Positions 37,569 through 45,964 of a DNA stretch of 64,000 nt are shown here, piece by piece. The notes beneath the pieces were generated by a model. The model had not been told where the DNA came from, did not search any database, and saw only the letters and a program-made list of their open reading frames with translations. This DNA is from Saccharicrinis sp965230625 (GTDB lineage Bacteria > Bacteroidota > Bacteroidia > Bacteroidales > Marinilabiliaceae). Location: the NCBI GenBank assembly GCA_965230625.1, contig CBDDLL010000001.1, positions 2,790,001 through 2,854,000 of the forward strand. The letters run 5' to 3'. Numbering within the stretch: the stretch's first letter is position 1; every line of letters begins with the position of its first letter. A program made the translations under genes and the position numbers.

Positions 37569-38199
37569 GAAATTCATAATTCATATCGTCAATTATCTTT
37601 TTTGTCCAAATTCCAACTGTATCTATTAATTTAAATTCAGTATATCGAAACATTTTAGCAAGTCCACCATCTTCTATGTCCTTTCCGTATTGTTTTTCTT
37701 TGTAGAATTGTCCTTTAAACTTAAACACATTTCCACTATATAATAAACTATCTGGAATTACAATGGAGTCAAAACCAGGCTCTACATGCATACATAATGA
37801 ATCATTTTCTGCTGCTGCTTCAACATCCTCTGGAACAATCCATCTTGGACAATAACAAGCCCAAGCTACATATTCCAAATCAATTTGTATTATTTCTTCA
37901 GTCAGCTCTTTTTGAGGGCTAAGAATCGGTGATTTAAAAAAAGGAATTGCCAGTAATAAAGGAATAATACCTATTGCTCCAAAAATCAACGTTGTTCTAT
38001 TTTTATTCTTAGCAAATTTTACAATGATGATTAACAGAAAAACAATTGAAAATGCTGATATTGAATATGTAAATATTTCTCTTAAACCACCTGCAACCCA
38101 ATTAAATTGGTCTCTCATCATAAAGAGAAATGTCAATAATCCAAGTGTAATTATCATGTAAATTACATATCCTATTATATTAATCGTTCGAGTCTTCAT
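37561..38199 (-). CDS. Membrane protein, unknown
   Basis: 212 aa with four hydrophobic segments in the first 85 residues (about 8-26, 40-58, 68-85) and a soluble C-terminal part containing VAWACYCPRWIVPED (two Cys, Trp-rich) and SLLYSGNVFKFKGQFY, which resembles an extracytoplasmic beta domain. I do not recognise the family. Its stop lies in attC-like site 6 and it occupies its own cassette. Confidence 0.6.
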   Translation of the reverse strand: MKTRTINIIGYVIYMIITLGLLTFLFMMRDQFNWVAGGLREIFTYSISAFSIVFLLIIIVKFAKNKNRTTLIFGAIGIIPLLLAIPFFKSPILSPQKELTEEIIQIDLEYVAWACYCPRWIVPEDVEAAAENDSLCMHVEPGFDSIVIPDSLLYSGNVFKFKGQFYKEKQYGKDIEDGGLAKMFRYTEFKLIDTVGIWTKKIIDDMNYEFQQ

Positions 38200-38205
38200 T
38201 TAATG

Positions 38206-38341
38206 AGTTACAATGTTTTGTGGTATGAGATCGTGGCATAATTGACGAGGTAATCTGTTCGACCGAGCAAAAGCAGACATGAGATTCGACTGTGTCGAAT
38301 TAGTAAAAAATCGTCATACCTAATTACCATGTTGTTGCAGT
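38206..38341 (-). other. attC-like site 7
   Basis: GTTACAATG at left; arm GTGGTATGA-GATCG pairs with ATCGTCATACC at 38318-38330; right end ACCATGTTGTTGCAG. Inner TCGAC/GTCGA hairpins give further structure. Confidence 0.5.
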
Positions 38342-38346
38342 AAGTT

Positions 38347-39195
38347 CTATATTCTTATGTATTTTCCTACTTCAGTTTTGATATGCAATAGTTGAACCTT
38401 TCTTATTCCTTGAAGATCTTCAAGTTGATTTTGAGTCAACCTGTTCTCTCTTAACTTAAAGTGAAAAGCTTCATAAGAAAACAAGTTTGACTCAAATAAG
38501 GCTTTAAATTGTGCGAATGAGGTGAACTCTCCTTCATCCAAATCTCCAAAATGGTCATATGGTTCCGTATAGTCTAAACTTTTTAGTCTGGTTAAATTTT
38601 GAGATTTAGAAAGATTTTCTATAAAGTTTTGATGCCCATAGCCTGCTTGTATTTTAAGAGAGTAAATACTAAGATTGGGGAGTTTGAAAAAATCTATGTT
38701 GGGTGCGGAAGGAAGTTCTAGTTCCTCTAATTTTGGCATTTTGGAAATCAACTTGGCAATCATTCCATCTTCTTCGTAATTTTTTCCAATTACACTTTGG
38801 TTGTGGTCTCCAACATTTGTTAATGCAACTTTGAATATTTTTAAATTCTCAAAATTTATATTTGAGTTAATAATTCGACTAAAATCCCAATTCCTAGTTC
38901 CGTTTGCTCCAGCATCAGGTCCAACAAAGACTAATGAAATTATTTGACTAGGGTTTTCAATTAAGAAATCTTGAAAAGCACAGAAACCATAGTTGTATTC
39001 TTCAGGTTCAAGTTCAGATGAATGAACCGTATGGTCATCATCATATCCTTCGCCATAAAAAATGATTTCAAAAAGATCGCCAACTTTACTAAATAAAACT
39101 CTCGGTGAATACTCAAGGTTATATTCATATTCCTTGGAATTATGATAATTATAAATTCTATTTTGTAAGTCGAGTAGTTTTTCTATCATTCTCAC
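38347..39195 (-). CDS. Leucine-rich-repeat-like protein (STM4015-like)
   Basis: 282 aa cytosolic protein. A central run of LRR-type units is visible: LKIFKVALTNVG, LISKMPKLEELELPSAPNIDFFKLPNLSIYSLKIQAGYG and NLTRLKSLDYTEPY. The N-terminal part with PRVLFSKVGDLFEII resembles STM4015-family proteins, which I know only as uncharacterised LRR proteins. No catalytic motif. Single-gene cassette between attC-like site 7 and a group II intron remnant. Confidence 0.6.
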   Translation of the reverse strand: MRMIEKLLDLQNRIYNYHNSKEYEYNLEYSPRVLFSKVGDLFEIIFYGEGYDDDHTVHSSELEPEEYNYGFCAFQDFLIENPSQIISLVFVGPDAGANGTRNWDFSRIINSNINFENLKIFKVALTNVGDHNQSVIGKNYEEDGMIAKLISKMPKLEELELPSAPNIDFFKLPNLSIYSLKIQAGYGHQNFIENLSKSQNLTRLKSLDYTEPYDHFGDLDEGEFTSFAQFKALFESNLFSYEAFHFKLRENRLTQNQLEDLQGIRKVQLLHIKTEVGKYIRI

Positions 39196-39261
39196 AGTTT
39201 ATTTATTTTTAATCCCTCATTCACTATACCATGTGTATTCCCTGCTAGTGTTGCAGCACAA

Positions 39262-39485
39262 TTACACTCGAAGCTTTTTGAAAAAGTTTGAAAGTACAAA
39301 TTATCTTCAATAAACCAAGGTTTGGAATACATAATTTTTTTATCCACAGGCTGCAAGTCCTGAGCGGATAGAGGTAACGTTTCGGACCGAATTGTAGCGT
39401 GGCATAAATCACGACACCTTAATAGAAAAACCTGAAGAGCAAAGCACTGTGAGCTTGGAGGTAAGAGAAGCACCAGTGGACTATT
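39262..39485 (+). ncRNA. Decayed group II intron 5' region
   Basis: Shares with the better copy at 44193 the exact 20-mer CAAATTATCTTCAATAAACC (39297-39316), then GCAAGTCC and GAGGTAACGTTTCGGACC at the same spacing. These are the typical 5' domain I signals of bacterial group II introns. The rest has decayed and no intron-encoded protein or domain V is seen. Confidence 0.5.
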
Positions 39486-39517
39486 TGCCCACTAGCTATC
39501 TATTCCTTTATCATTGC

Positions 39518-40129
39518 TTATTTTATTTCAATTTCATCTGTCATTTTTGTCAGTATTTTTCCTGATTCAAATTCTATCATTATTTCAAATTGGTGGCTAT
39601 TTCCAATAGTAGGACTTTCCCTTAGATAAATATCATACTCCTCATTTAATGAATCTTCAGAAATTCTTGATTCATTAATTCCATTGGTTCCATTTAATTT
39701 AGAATTTATTGGAATAAAGTCACCTGCCAATAATGTCTTAAAGTAATCTGAAATATCACTCCCAGCTAGATGTTCACTGTCAAAATCATTAATAGTCTTT
39801 ACCGAAATTGATAGAATCTTGTCTTTTAATATATATTCATCTGTTTGTTTTGTTAAAGCATAGAGTGGTTGAATTAAACTAATATTAATATTCTTTAATT
39901 CAGCAATCATTTGATAGTCAAAACCTATTCTCGTACCAAATGTTAAAGGTGCAAAAGTTAGCTTATCACTTTGTCGATATCTTAACCATTCATTTTCATA
40001 ATAAATCTCTAACTTATCTAAACTGATATTGTTCCACTCAAAATAATGAGTATCTGCATCAGAACAACCGACTTCAGTCATTATTATTATGGCAATCAGA
40101 ATAGGAAAAACTAGAACCCGTTTATTCAT
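39518..40129 (-). CDS. Lipoprotein, unknown
   Basis: The start is taken at MNKRVLVFPI (a longer frame begins at 40144). The signal MNKRVLVFPILIAIIIMTEVGCSDAD has a lipobox Cys at residue 22 (G-C). The mature 180 residues are beta-rich with an N-rich segment (NSKLNGTNGINE) and a strand pattern near the end (HQFEIMIEFESGKILTKMTDEI). No family is recognised. Its cassette starts at attC-like site 8 and its stop falls in the intron remnant region. Confidence 0.6.
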   Translation of the reverse strand: MNKRVLVFPILIAIIIMTEVGCSDADTHYFEWNNISLDKLEIYYENEWLRYRQSDKLTFAPLTFGTRIGFDYQMIAELKNINISLIQPLYALTKQTDEYILKDKILSISVKTINDFDSEHLAGSDISDYFKTLLAGDFIPINSKLNGTNGINESRISEDSLNEEYDIYLRESPTIGNSHQFEIMIEFESGKILTKMTDEIEIK

Positions 40130-40190
40130 TTTTAATTTAATCATGTTAAAATTCTATTTGTCGCATTTATTATCTCTTGTTGTCTCTAAA

Positions 40191-40330
40191 TGGCTAGCGT
40201 TGAATATAAGAATGGTAGCCCACTGTATAGCATTTTTCTGTAAAATTACATAAAAGTTGAAGTGGGTTATAGCCCATAAACTTATCACTTTTACGGTTAT
40301 TTTCTTAATACATTATTAGGCATAGTTATG
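40191..40330 (-). other. attC-like site 8
   Basis: GGCTAGCGTTG at left; AATATAAGAATGG pairs with TATTTTCTTAATAC on the right; right box ATTATTAGGCATAG. A central GGGTTATAGCCC hairpin is present. Confidence 0.5.
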
Positions 40331-40331
40331 C

Positions 40332-40949
40332 CTACCATTGTTCTTTATGAATTCGTTCACTTATATTTATTGGCTTTTGTTTTAGAATTCGGGCATTTTC
40401 CGCTTTGTATCCAATTGGTAGTATGGCTGCTATTTCTAATTCAGAGGGTATTTCTAATTTGGTTTTAATGCTATCAATATTCTGAGGAATAAAAGGTACT
40501 CCATAAACATCATATTCTGCTAAACTGAGTAAAATATTCTCTATACATGTCCAAATAGATGCTAAACAATTTAGATCATATATTTTCTTTGCTTTTTCAA
40601 CCTTAGTCTTTGGTTTAAAAACGATAATAATAACCGATGGTGCACTAATAATCATCTTTTTTTGCTTTGGAATTGCATCCAAATACATTTCTTTCATTAT
40701 TTCTTCTTCATTTTGAAATGCTTTCTCTAACTCATCAAAATTGATTTTTTTATTAAGATTTTCAGAATCTATGAGTTTTAATTTTGACTCTAAACTCTTT
40801 AAAATTATAAAGTCCCACTCTCTAAGGTGATTATATGTTGGTGCTTTGAAACCATTGTTAATTGAATATTCAATAATAGTTTCTGAGATTTCTTTATCCT
40901 GAAATTCACGAATTGTTCTTCGTTTTTCAATTACTTCTTTTAATTCCAT
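40332..40949 (-). CDS. Nitroreductase-family FMN oxidoreductase
   Basis: 205 aa. The N-terminal FMN phosphate-binding signature is typical: LKEVIEKRRTIREFQDKEI, followed by NNGFKAPTYNHLREWDFIIL and IWTCIENILLSLAEYDVYGVPFIP (active-site helix and G-rich loop). Related proteins reduce nitroaromatics, quinones or flavins with NAD(P)H; the substrate here is unknown. Stop lies 1 base beyond attC-like site 8, and it starts 53 bases from the DUF695/RraB gene with no attC between, so the two may share a cassette. Confidence 0.85.
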   Translation of the reverse strand: MELKEVIEKRRTIREFQDKEISETIIEYSINNGFKAPTYNHLREWDFIILKSLESKLKLIDSENLNKKINFDELEKAFQNEEEIMKEMYLDAIPKQKKMIISAPSVIIIVFKPKTKVEKAKKIYDLNCLASIWTCIENILLSLAEYDVYGVPFIPQNIDSIKTKLEIPSELEIAAILPIGYKAENARILKQKPINISERIHKEQW

Positions 40950-41002
40950 CTTTTATAATATAATGTACAAACACAAAGATTTTACCTGCTCGCATTAATT
41001 TA

Positions 41003-41821
41003 CTATTCTTTTTCAATTGATGTTTCCCATCCATCATAATCACCGTTACACTCGTTTGCGATATTCCACAAATACAACACATATTCGTCCACACTATTCA
41101 AATCAACTTTATCAACTCTCTTAATGTGTAATCTGTATGGGAATTCTCCAAATGATTTGTCATAATTGCTCAAAACAATACCAAAACCATCATTCTTAAT
41201 TTGGTCAAGAAATTTTCCTTTATCCGAATCGGTTTTGAAGAAAATCCAATGGTCAACTTCTCTTTCCTTTACTAATTTATCACCACCTTTTTCAAGTTGC
41301 TCAACCACGAGTCTATTTTGCATAATTTGATATTGCTGTGGTAAAGGATATAAAAAATCTAAATATCCTCCCCAATCTGAATTCTCCTTAATTCCGTAGT
41401 CATATTTATAATCTGGAAATACGAGCATTGCTTCAGAAATTGTCTTTTCGTATAAAGACGAATTACCTATATAAAAATATAAGTCACGCTTACTATCCGA
41501 AGTCAACCTACCTACGTATGTACAATTAAATTTCTTCTTCAAAGCATCTACTAGTTTATCCTCAATTTCAAAAAGTTTTGAGCTTTCTTCTTGGGAAGAC
41601 ATTCCATTTTCCCTTGGATTATTCATTTTTATAGAAATCCACACTATGTTAGATTGACTTTCAATTGGTGCAATGTGTTTTAAACCAAGGTCAAGATAAA
41701 TAGAGCTTAATTTATTATCCACATTTGTAAAATAGAAATCCCATTTCTCTTTGTGAGTACTTTTAATTTCTGTTTTTTGAACTTCTTTTTTTTTTCCTAA
41801 AATTTTGTCGAATAACCCCAT
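41003..41821 (-). CDS. DUF695 plus RraB-like protein
   Basis: 272 aa cytosolic. Residues about 20-150 fit DUF695 (KWDFYFTNVDNKLSSIYLDLGLKHIAP...WISIKMNNP). Residues about 165-272 fit the RraB fold (KGGDKLVKEREVDHWIFFKTDSDKGKFLDQIKNDGFGIV). RraB in gamma-proteobacteria inhibits RNase E; Bacteroidota lack that RNase E, so the role is unknown. A short lipoprotein-like ORF overlaps its start. Confidence 0.75.
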   Translation of the reverse strand: MGLFDKILGKKKEVQKTEIKSTHKEKWDFYFTNVDNKLSSIYLDLGLKHIAPIESQSNIVWISIKMNNPRENGMSSQEESSKLFEIEDKLVDALKKKFNCTYVGRLTSDSKRDLYFYIGNSSLYEKTISEAMLVFPDYKYDYGIKENSDWGGYLDFLYPLPQQYQIMQNRLVVEQLEKGGDKLVKEREVDHWIFFKTDSDKGKFLDQIKNDGFGIVLSNYDKSFGEFPYRLHIKRVDKVDLNSVDEYVLYLWNIANECNGDYDGWETSIEKE

Positions 41822-41955
41822 GGCAGTTTGTCTTCTACTGTTTCACAATATTCATAAACAAAAAACTTACGTTTATTTTTAGTTATTATTTTCTGACAAT
41901 ATGACAGAAAGCACATTGAAATAAAAAGAACTAAAATTGTAATTCTAACCGTCAT
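41797..41955 (-). CDS. Possible small lipoprotein, 52 aa
   Basis: ATG at 41955, stop at 41797, MTVRITILVLFISMCFLSYCQK. The hydrophobic segment and a Cys at residue 20 fit a lipoprotein signal. It overlaps the DUF695 gene start by 25 bases. Only the signal supports it. Confidence 0.35.
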   Translation of the reverse strand: MTVRITILVLFISMCFLSYCQKIITKNKRKFFVYEYCETVEDKLPWGYSTKF

Positions 41956-41972
41956 ATTTTTTTCAGTCTACC

Positions 41973-42884
41973 CTAAAAGTTTTGCGAGTCTTTATTTCTA
42001 AACTTTTTGACTATCTCATCAGTCGAAAGTCCCATTGCTTGAGTTGCGTTATAAGCTACTAGATATTCATTATGTCCTCTTAATCCATCTAACAACTGAT
42101 TTATCTTATCATCCCCAAATCCTTTTAATAAATACAAGACATCAATTAATTCATATTGATTTGAAATCTTAGGTGTTTCGGACAAAGCTATATTAATCAT
42201 TTCTTTGTCACCACAAATTTGAAAAATTGAATGAGCAATTGTGACTTTCATTCCTTTTTTCCCTTTAGGTAGTATTTCATAAAGTTTGGGTAAAGAATCT
42301 TTGGATTTCAAATGCCCAAGTCCTTTTATAGGCCAATCATCTTTTAAGCTTATTGAATCAATCAGTTCTTTTTCTGCAACTTTTAGTTCCTCTTTAGATA
42401 AATTGTTCAATAAGTAAAGCGGCACACCATCTTTTCGTTGACTCCAAGTATTCGCATTAAGATATTCGTCTCTAAATTTCCTTAGGTTATCAGATATTTG
42501 AAAATTTTCAAGAACTATAAGTCGGTGCTTAAATGAATTCCATAACTTACTTTTCCCCTGAAGAAAAATAAGATTCCCATATTCATCCATGTTGTTATCT
42601 CTATGAGATTTTTCAATCCAGTCCTTGTAAAATTCATCAAATTGCTTCTCGTTTAACTCTGGAAGTCTGAATTCTGACAAGTCCCAGTAAAGAGAAAACT
42701 CAGAGTCGGTGAATTTTTGTGCATTAACATTATCAATCCCAATCAATTGCAACAACAATAAAAGTTCATCTGTATCATTTAAAGTCACAGTCTGAAAATT
42801 AGAATACGTATCTACAAAACTCTCGATGCTCTTAAAATCATCAAGTTCGAATCTATTACCTGCTATGAAATTGAAATTCTTCAT
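41973..42884 (-). CDS. HEAT-repeat-like protein
   Basis: Start taken at MKNFNFIAGNRFELDD; a longer frame from 42908 would run into a broken attC half. About 303 aa, with helical-pair repeats near the C-terminus (LPKLYEILPKGKKGMKVTIAHSIFQICGDKEMINIALSE, ISNQYELIDVLYLLKGFGDDKINQLLDGLRGHNEYLVAYNATQAMG) typical of PBS/HEAT proteins. A domain-scale function cannot be named. Located between the serine hydrolase and the short lipoprotein. Confidence 0.65.
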   Translation of the reverse strand: MKNFNFIAGNRFELDDFKSIESFVDTYSNFQTVTLNDTDELLLLLQLIGIDNVNAQKFTDSEFSLYWDLSEFRLPELNEKQFDEFYKDWIEKSHRDNNMDEYGNLIFLQGKSKLWNSFKHRLIVLENFQISDNLRKFRDEYLNANTWSQRKDGVPLYLLNNLSKEELKVAEKELIDSISLKDDWPIKGLGHLKSKDSLPKLYEILPKGKKGMKVTIAHSIFQICGDKEMINIALSETPKISNQYELIDVLYLLKGFGDDKINQLLDGLRGHNEYLVAYNATQAMGLSTDEIVKKFRNKDSQNF

Positions 42885-42894
42885 TATCCTAATG

Positions 42895-42940
42895 TTGATT
42901 TTTAGCACTATCTGCCAAATGCACTATATTTTTTTATTGT
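42895..42940 (-). other. Right half of a broken attC-like site
   Basis: AGCACTATCTGCCAAATG and ATATTTTTTTAT here match the right half of site 19 at 57588-57625. The left half is missing, so the site seems truncated, with the HEAT gene start just beyond the break. Confidence 0.45.
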
Positions 42941-42942
42941 GG

Positions 42943-43971
42943 TTAGTTTTTCTTTTTAATGATTTTTACAATTCGGTTAATTGTAATTCCCGATAGGTTC
43001 CATTCATAACCATTAAAATCTGTGGTATTGATGAATTGAACCACTATCGCGTCTATATCTTTGTGGTATTCTGCAAGGCTTTGATAGCCAATAACCAAAC
43101 CTCCATGATTGTATTCGTAGGGATAGATTTCTTGCTCGCCTTCGTCAAATACCGAACCATCGTTTAAGGCTCGCAAGAATATACCCACATCTTCTGCTGT
43201 AGCCAACATCCCATATTCACGAGCTTTAAAATTTTCCTCATATCCCACATAATATCCGCTCATAACATCATCTAAATCAACTTCAGTAATCGAAAAAAAG
43301 GTGTTTTTCAGCTCTAGGGGAATCAATATTTTCTCTTTGATATACTGATTGTGGCTATACCCTAAAACATCATCCATAATCCTACGAAGCAATAAATAAT
43401 TCGTGTTTGAATATTCATATCCCCCATTAGGTTTAAAACTGGCTGGTAGGTCGAGAGCAAAATCTAAGGCATTTTCGCCATTTTCCTGTTCGTTTTCCCA
43501 ATAATCTGGATTATCTGTGAAATTTGGAATACCAGAACGATGTTGAATCATCATCCTCAAGGTAATTTCTTCAGCATTTTCAATCCTACCTCTAAGTTCT
43601 GGAAGATAATCAGTGAGTGTTTTATCAAAAGACAAACGTTTCTCTTTGACCAATTTAGTAGCTGCTACAGCCGTATATAACTTGCTAATGCTGGCAATTT
43701 TAAACAATGAATTTGGGTCGGCAGGTATTTTCTTTTGTCTATCTTTCCAACCACCTGTGTAAAATGCTGGTGGTTTCCCTGCTTGGTCAACGTAAACAAT
43801 CATTCCATCAAATCCATGTCCAATTGCTTCATCTACTTGTTCTTGAATTGTGTCGGGCAGTGGTGAAATCCATGCTTTTACCAAAATCCATGGCACGAAA
43901 AACATTGAAACTATTGTTCCAACAAGCAATAACACCCTTACTATCCATTTGACTTTTTTATTTTTTATCAT
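42943..43971 (-). CDS. Serine hydrolase of the beta-lactamase/PBP4* family
   Basis: 342 aa with an N-terminal membrane anchor (about 9-32, VRVLLLVGTIVSMFFVPWILV). Catalytic motifs: SISK with nucleophile Ser (FKIASISKLYTAVA, about 90), YSN (GGYEYSNTNYLLL) and HGG (YNHGGLVIGYQS). Such class C-like proteins are D-aminopeptidases, esterases or carboxypeptidases as well as beta-lactamases. It sits in an integron-like array, where beta-lactamase-fold cassettes are common, but resistance should not be assumed. It is followed by a broken attC and preceded by site 9. Confidence 0.88.
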   Translation of the reverse strand: MIKNKKVKWIVRVLLLVGTIVSMFFVPWILVKAWISPLPDTIQEQVDEAIGHGFDGMIVYVDQAGKPPAFYTGGWKDRQKKIPADPNSLFKIASISKLYTAVAATKLVKEKRLSFDKTLTDYLPELRGRIENAEEITLRMMIQHRSGIPNFTDNPDYWENEQENGENALDFALDLPASFKPNGGYEYSNTNYLLLRRIMDDVLGYSHNQYIKEKILIPLELKNTFFSITEVDLDDVMSGYYVGYEENFKAREYGMLATAEDVGIFLRALNDGSVFDEGEQEIYPYEYNHGGLVIGYQSLAEYHKDIDAIVVQFINTTDFNGYEWNLSGITINRIVKIIKKKN

Positions 43972-44058
43972 TTTTTCTTTTTAGTCTTCGGTTATGAATT
44001 TGATTTTAGGGATAGTCAACTCCTGTATATTTAGAACTCTGAGTCATTTTTCAAATTA

Positions 44059-44192
44059 GTAACAACGTTGAGCATAAAAAACGTTGCGCATTTCAAAGCA
44101 TATTCGTTTCAGGTTATATCATACGTTAATTAAAAGTTTTGGGTTTGAATATAGCACTTTCCGCGCAAATGTTTTTTACAAATTGCAGTACA
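44059..44192 (-). other. attC-like site 9
   Basis: GTAACAACG at left; GCATAAAAAACGTTGCGCATT pairs with GCGCAAATGTTTTTTAC on the right (44163-44180). The right box is TTGCAGTACA. It adjoins the group II intron remnant directly. Confidence 0.6.
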
Positions 44193-44774
44193 CCCACACC
44201 CGAAGTTGTTGAAATAGTTCAAAAATGCAAATTATCTTCAATAAACCTCTGGGAAGGGCGTACAATATAATCCATAGGGTGTAAGTCCCGAACAAGCGGA
44301 GGTAACGCTTCGAACTGTTAGCAAGTGACAAGCTGGTTACTGGTGAGCGTAGCAGTGAAGGTTATTTGTGAGTGACTAACGTAGCAAATACTATGGCAAA
44401 TTTCGATACTGACGAACAGAATTCTAGCGCAGCGGAAATCAAGAAAGCCTATGGATATAAAAATCTTATGAGCTAAATCACATATGAAGCTTTATAAATT
44501 GGATGAGCAAACGCATCATTGTGACGTCTAAACGTCAAGGTGGCAAGTGTTTATAAAGTAGATGTGGCAGGCATTGAAAGAAGGATAAAGCTCTTACCAG
44601 GGGAGAGCTCTGTAACCACGAGATGGTAGAGCAGAGCAGTCAGCAGTGCACCAGCCGCATTGGCGGCATATTCAATCATCTAACGGGGGGAATTCATAAG
44701 CAAAGTGGTACCTTTATAAAAAAAGGTAATGTTCAGACCTTGTATGGCATTGGTGTTTAGAACCCTATCAGCAG
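44193..44774 (+). ncRNA. Group II intron remnant, protein-less
   Basis: Shows typical group II intron 5' half signals in order: GTGTAAGTCCCGAAC, GGAGGTAACGC, GTTAGCAAGTGACAAGCTGGTTACTG, GTGAGCGTAGCAGTGAAGG, GCAGCGGAAATCAAGAAAGCC and GCAGTCAGCAG. These belong to domains I-III. No intron-encoded reverse transcriptase and no domain V-VI follow; the next sequence is the GT51 repeat, so the intron has lost its 3' half. It lies immediately beside attC-like site 9, in the plus orientation, opposite the cassettes. Confidence 0.7.
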
Positions 44775-45770
44775 TTTGGTCAAATGTAGCAAATGTACTT
44801 CTCCAGAACAAACAACAAAATGTATTTAATCTGCTATCTATATCCAATCACCTTCGCTCTAAAAAAATACAGTACCCTATCTTCGCAAAAAGCACTTGAT
44901 CTCTTCCTTTTTCTACCTTATATTTATAATTCTTTTAGAGCACTTTACAACATCTTCTACCTACTTCAGAATATAAAAAAGCGTCGATAAGTACATAGGT
45001 TAAATAGAAATCGGGATGTAGTTCAACACGGACTACCACGTTTGGTCTTACAGACCGCTCATAGTCCTATTTATTGGGCATAGTACCTTTTTATTATTAT
45101 TCTTTAATATCTTCTAGTTTCTCAATTAACATTAACGATTCTTTTTTTACTAGCTCTTCTCTTTTAACAGGATTATATAAACTTGGATTTCTCATCATAA
45201 TAACCACCGATGCAGTTTCTAATGTATCTAATTCTGTTAATGATTTGTTATAAAAATATTGAGAAGCTTTCTCAACTCCTTTGATGTCGTAAACAAATTC
45301 ATAATTTTTCGCTAACCAATTCAGACATTCATATTGCGTAGTTAGTTCCTCTAACTTCCAGGCCAATGAAACCTCATAAAATAAATAATCCCGTCTTTGT
45401 TTGTTTCGGTCTCTATTTTCTCGTATTCTTTGTCCAATAGATTTAGCCAAACTTAAACTAGGTGGCATTGAATAATCATTATTAGTGAAATCATTAAACT
45501 TAGATAAGTTCTTTAACAAATATTTCTTATGACTATTCTTTAGGGATATATTATTGTCAGTGCTGTATAATTCATAAAAATAATCAGGTAAAGGTTCTGT
45601 CCTCCTAACTTCCTCTGAAAATTCAACAATTGTTTTCTTTGATGTAAATGACTTCCAGCTACCTTTCACGTGGAAATAACTATAAACCAAAACAATTGTC
45701 AGAACAATAATGACACTTATAAATATTCTAAAAGTTACTTTCAATTTTACTTCTTTGTATTATGGCCAAC
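44775..45770. repeat. GT51-like cassette, copy 1
   Basis: Nearly identical to copies 2 and 3. Contains the minus-strand GT51-like gene and, in the other direction, a short AT-rich frame of 65 codons present in all three copies. A pair of hairpins at 45018-45056 lies between them. Copy 1 lacks the left attC that copies 2 and 3 have, and begins where the intron remnant ends. Confidence 0.85.
45097..45744 (-). CDS. GT51-like (transglycosylase-domain) protein, copy 1
   Basis: 215 aa with an N-terminal membrane helix (about 5-24, RIFISVIIVLTIVLVYSYFH). The C-terminal half resembles the second half of the GT51 glycan-polymerase domain: SMPPSLSLAKSIGQRI, RRDYLFYEVSLAWKLEELTTQYECLNWLAKNYEFVYDIKGVEKASQYFYNKSLTELDTLETASVVIMMRNPSLYNPVKREE. 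I cannot find the family's first catalytic motif (E-D-x-x-F-x-x-H-x-G); the corresponding segment reads LYSTDNNISLKNSHK. So it may be a non-polymerising relative of PBP1-type transglycosylases. It is one of three near-identical copies. Confidence 0.7.
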   Translation of the reverse strand: MKVTFRIFISVIIVLTIVLVYSYFHVKGSWKSFTSKKTIVEFSEEVRRTEPLPDYFYELYSTDNNISLKNSHKKYLLKNLSKFNDFTNNDYSMPPSLSLAKSIGQRIRENRDRNKQRRDYLFYEVSLAWKLEELTTQYECLNWLAKNYEFVYDIKGVEKASQYFYNKSLTELDTLETASVVIMMRNPSLYNPVKREELVKKESLMLIEKLEDIKE

Positions 45771-45963
45771 GTTGAGTATAAAAAATCGTAAGTGATTTCG
45801 AAGCTCTTACCTGTCAATTTGCACTGAGCCAAATTTGCGTTTTGACACAAATTAAAAATTTCAAAACAGACCGTCAAATCGCAGATTTGGCGGAGCTGAA
45901 TAAATGCTCGAAAGCTTCGTGAACCAGTGAACCACTTATGTTTTTTATACATTGTTACCAGCT
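45764..45963 (-). other. attC-like site 10
   Basis: GGCCAAC (45764-45770), arm GAGTATAAAAAATCGTAAGTG, then CACTTATGTTTTTTATACATTG and GTTACCAGC (45955-45963). The last box is the exact complement of the cassette start GCTGGTAAC at 46659-46667. Confidence 0.75.
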
Positions 45964-45964
45964 T

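Noticed and set aside
39192..39473. 93-codon frame upstream of the LRR-like gene
   Set aside because: It is read from the complement of the intron remnant and has no protein-like composition.
44793..44990. Plus-strand frame of 65-68 codons in all three GT51 cassette copies (also 49747-49944 and 61008-61214)
   Set aside because: Copies are young duplicates, the composition is AT-driven and there is no recognisable domain. Conservation is explained by recent duplication, so it is noted within the repeat but not called a gene.
45728..45952. 74-codon frame inside attC-like site 10
   Set aside because: Entirely within a palindrome shared in part with other sites.
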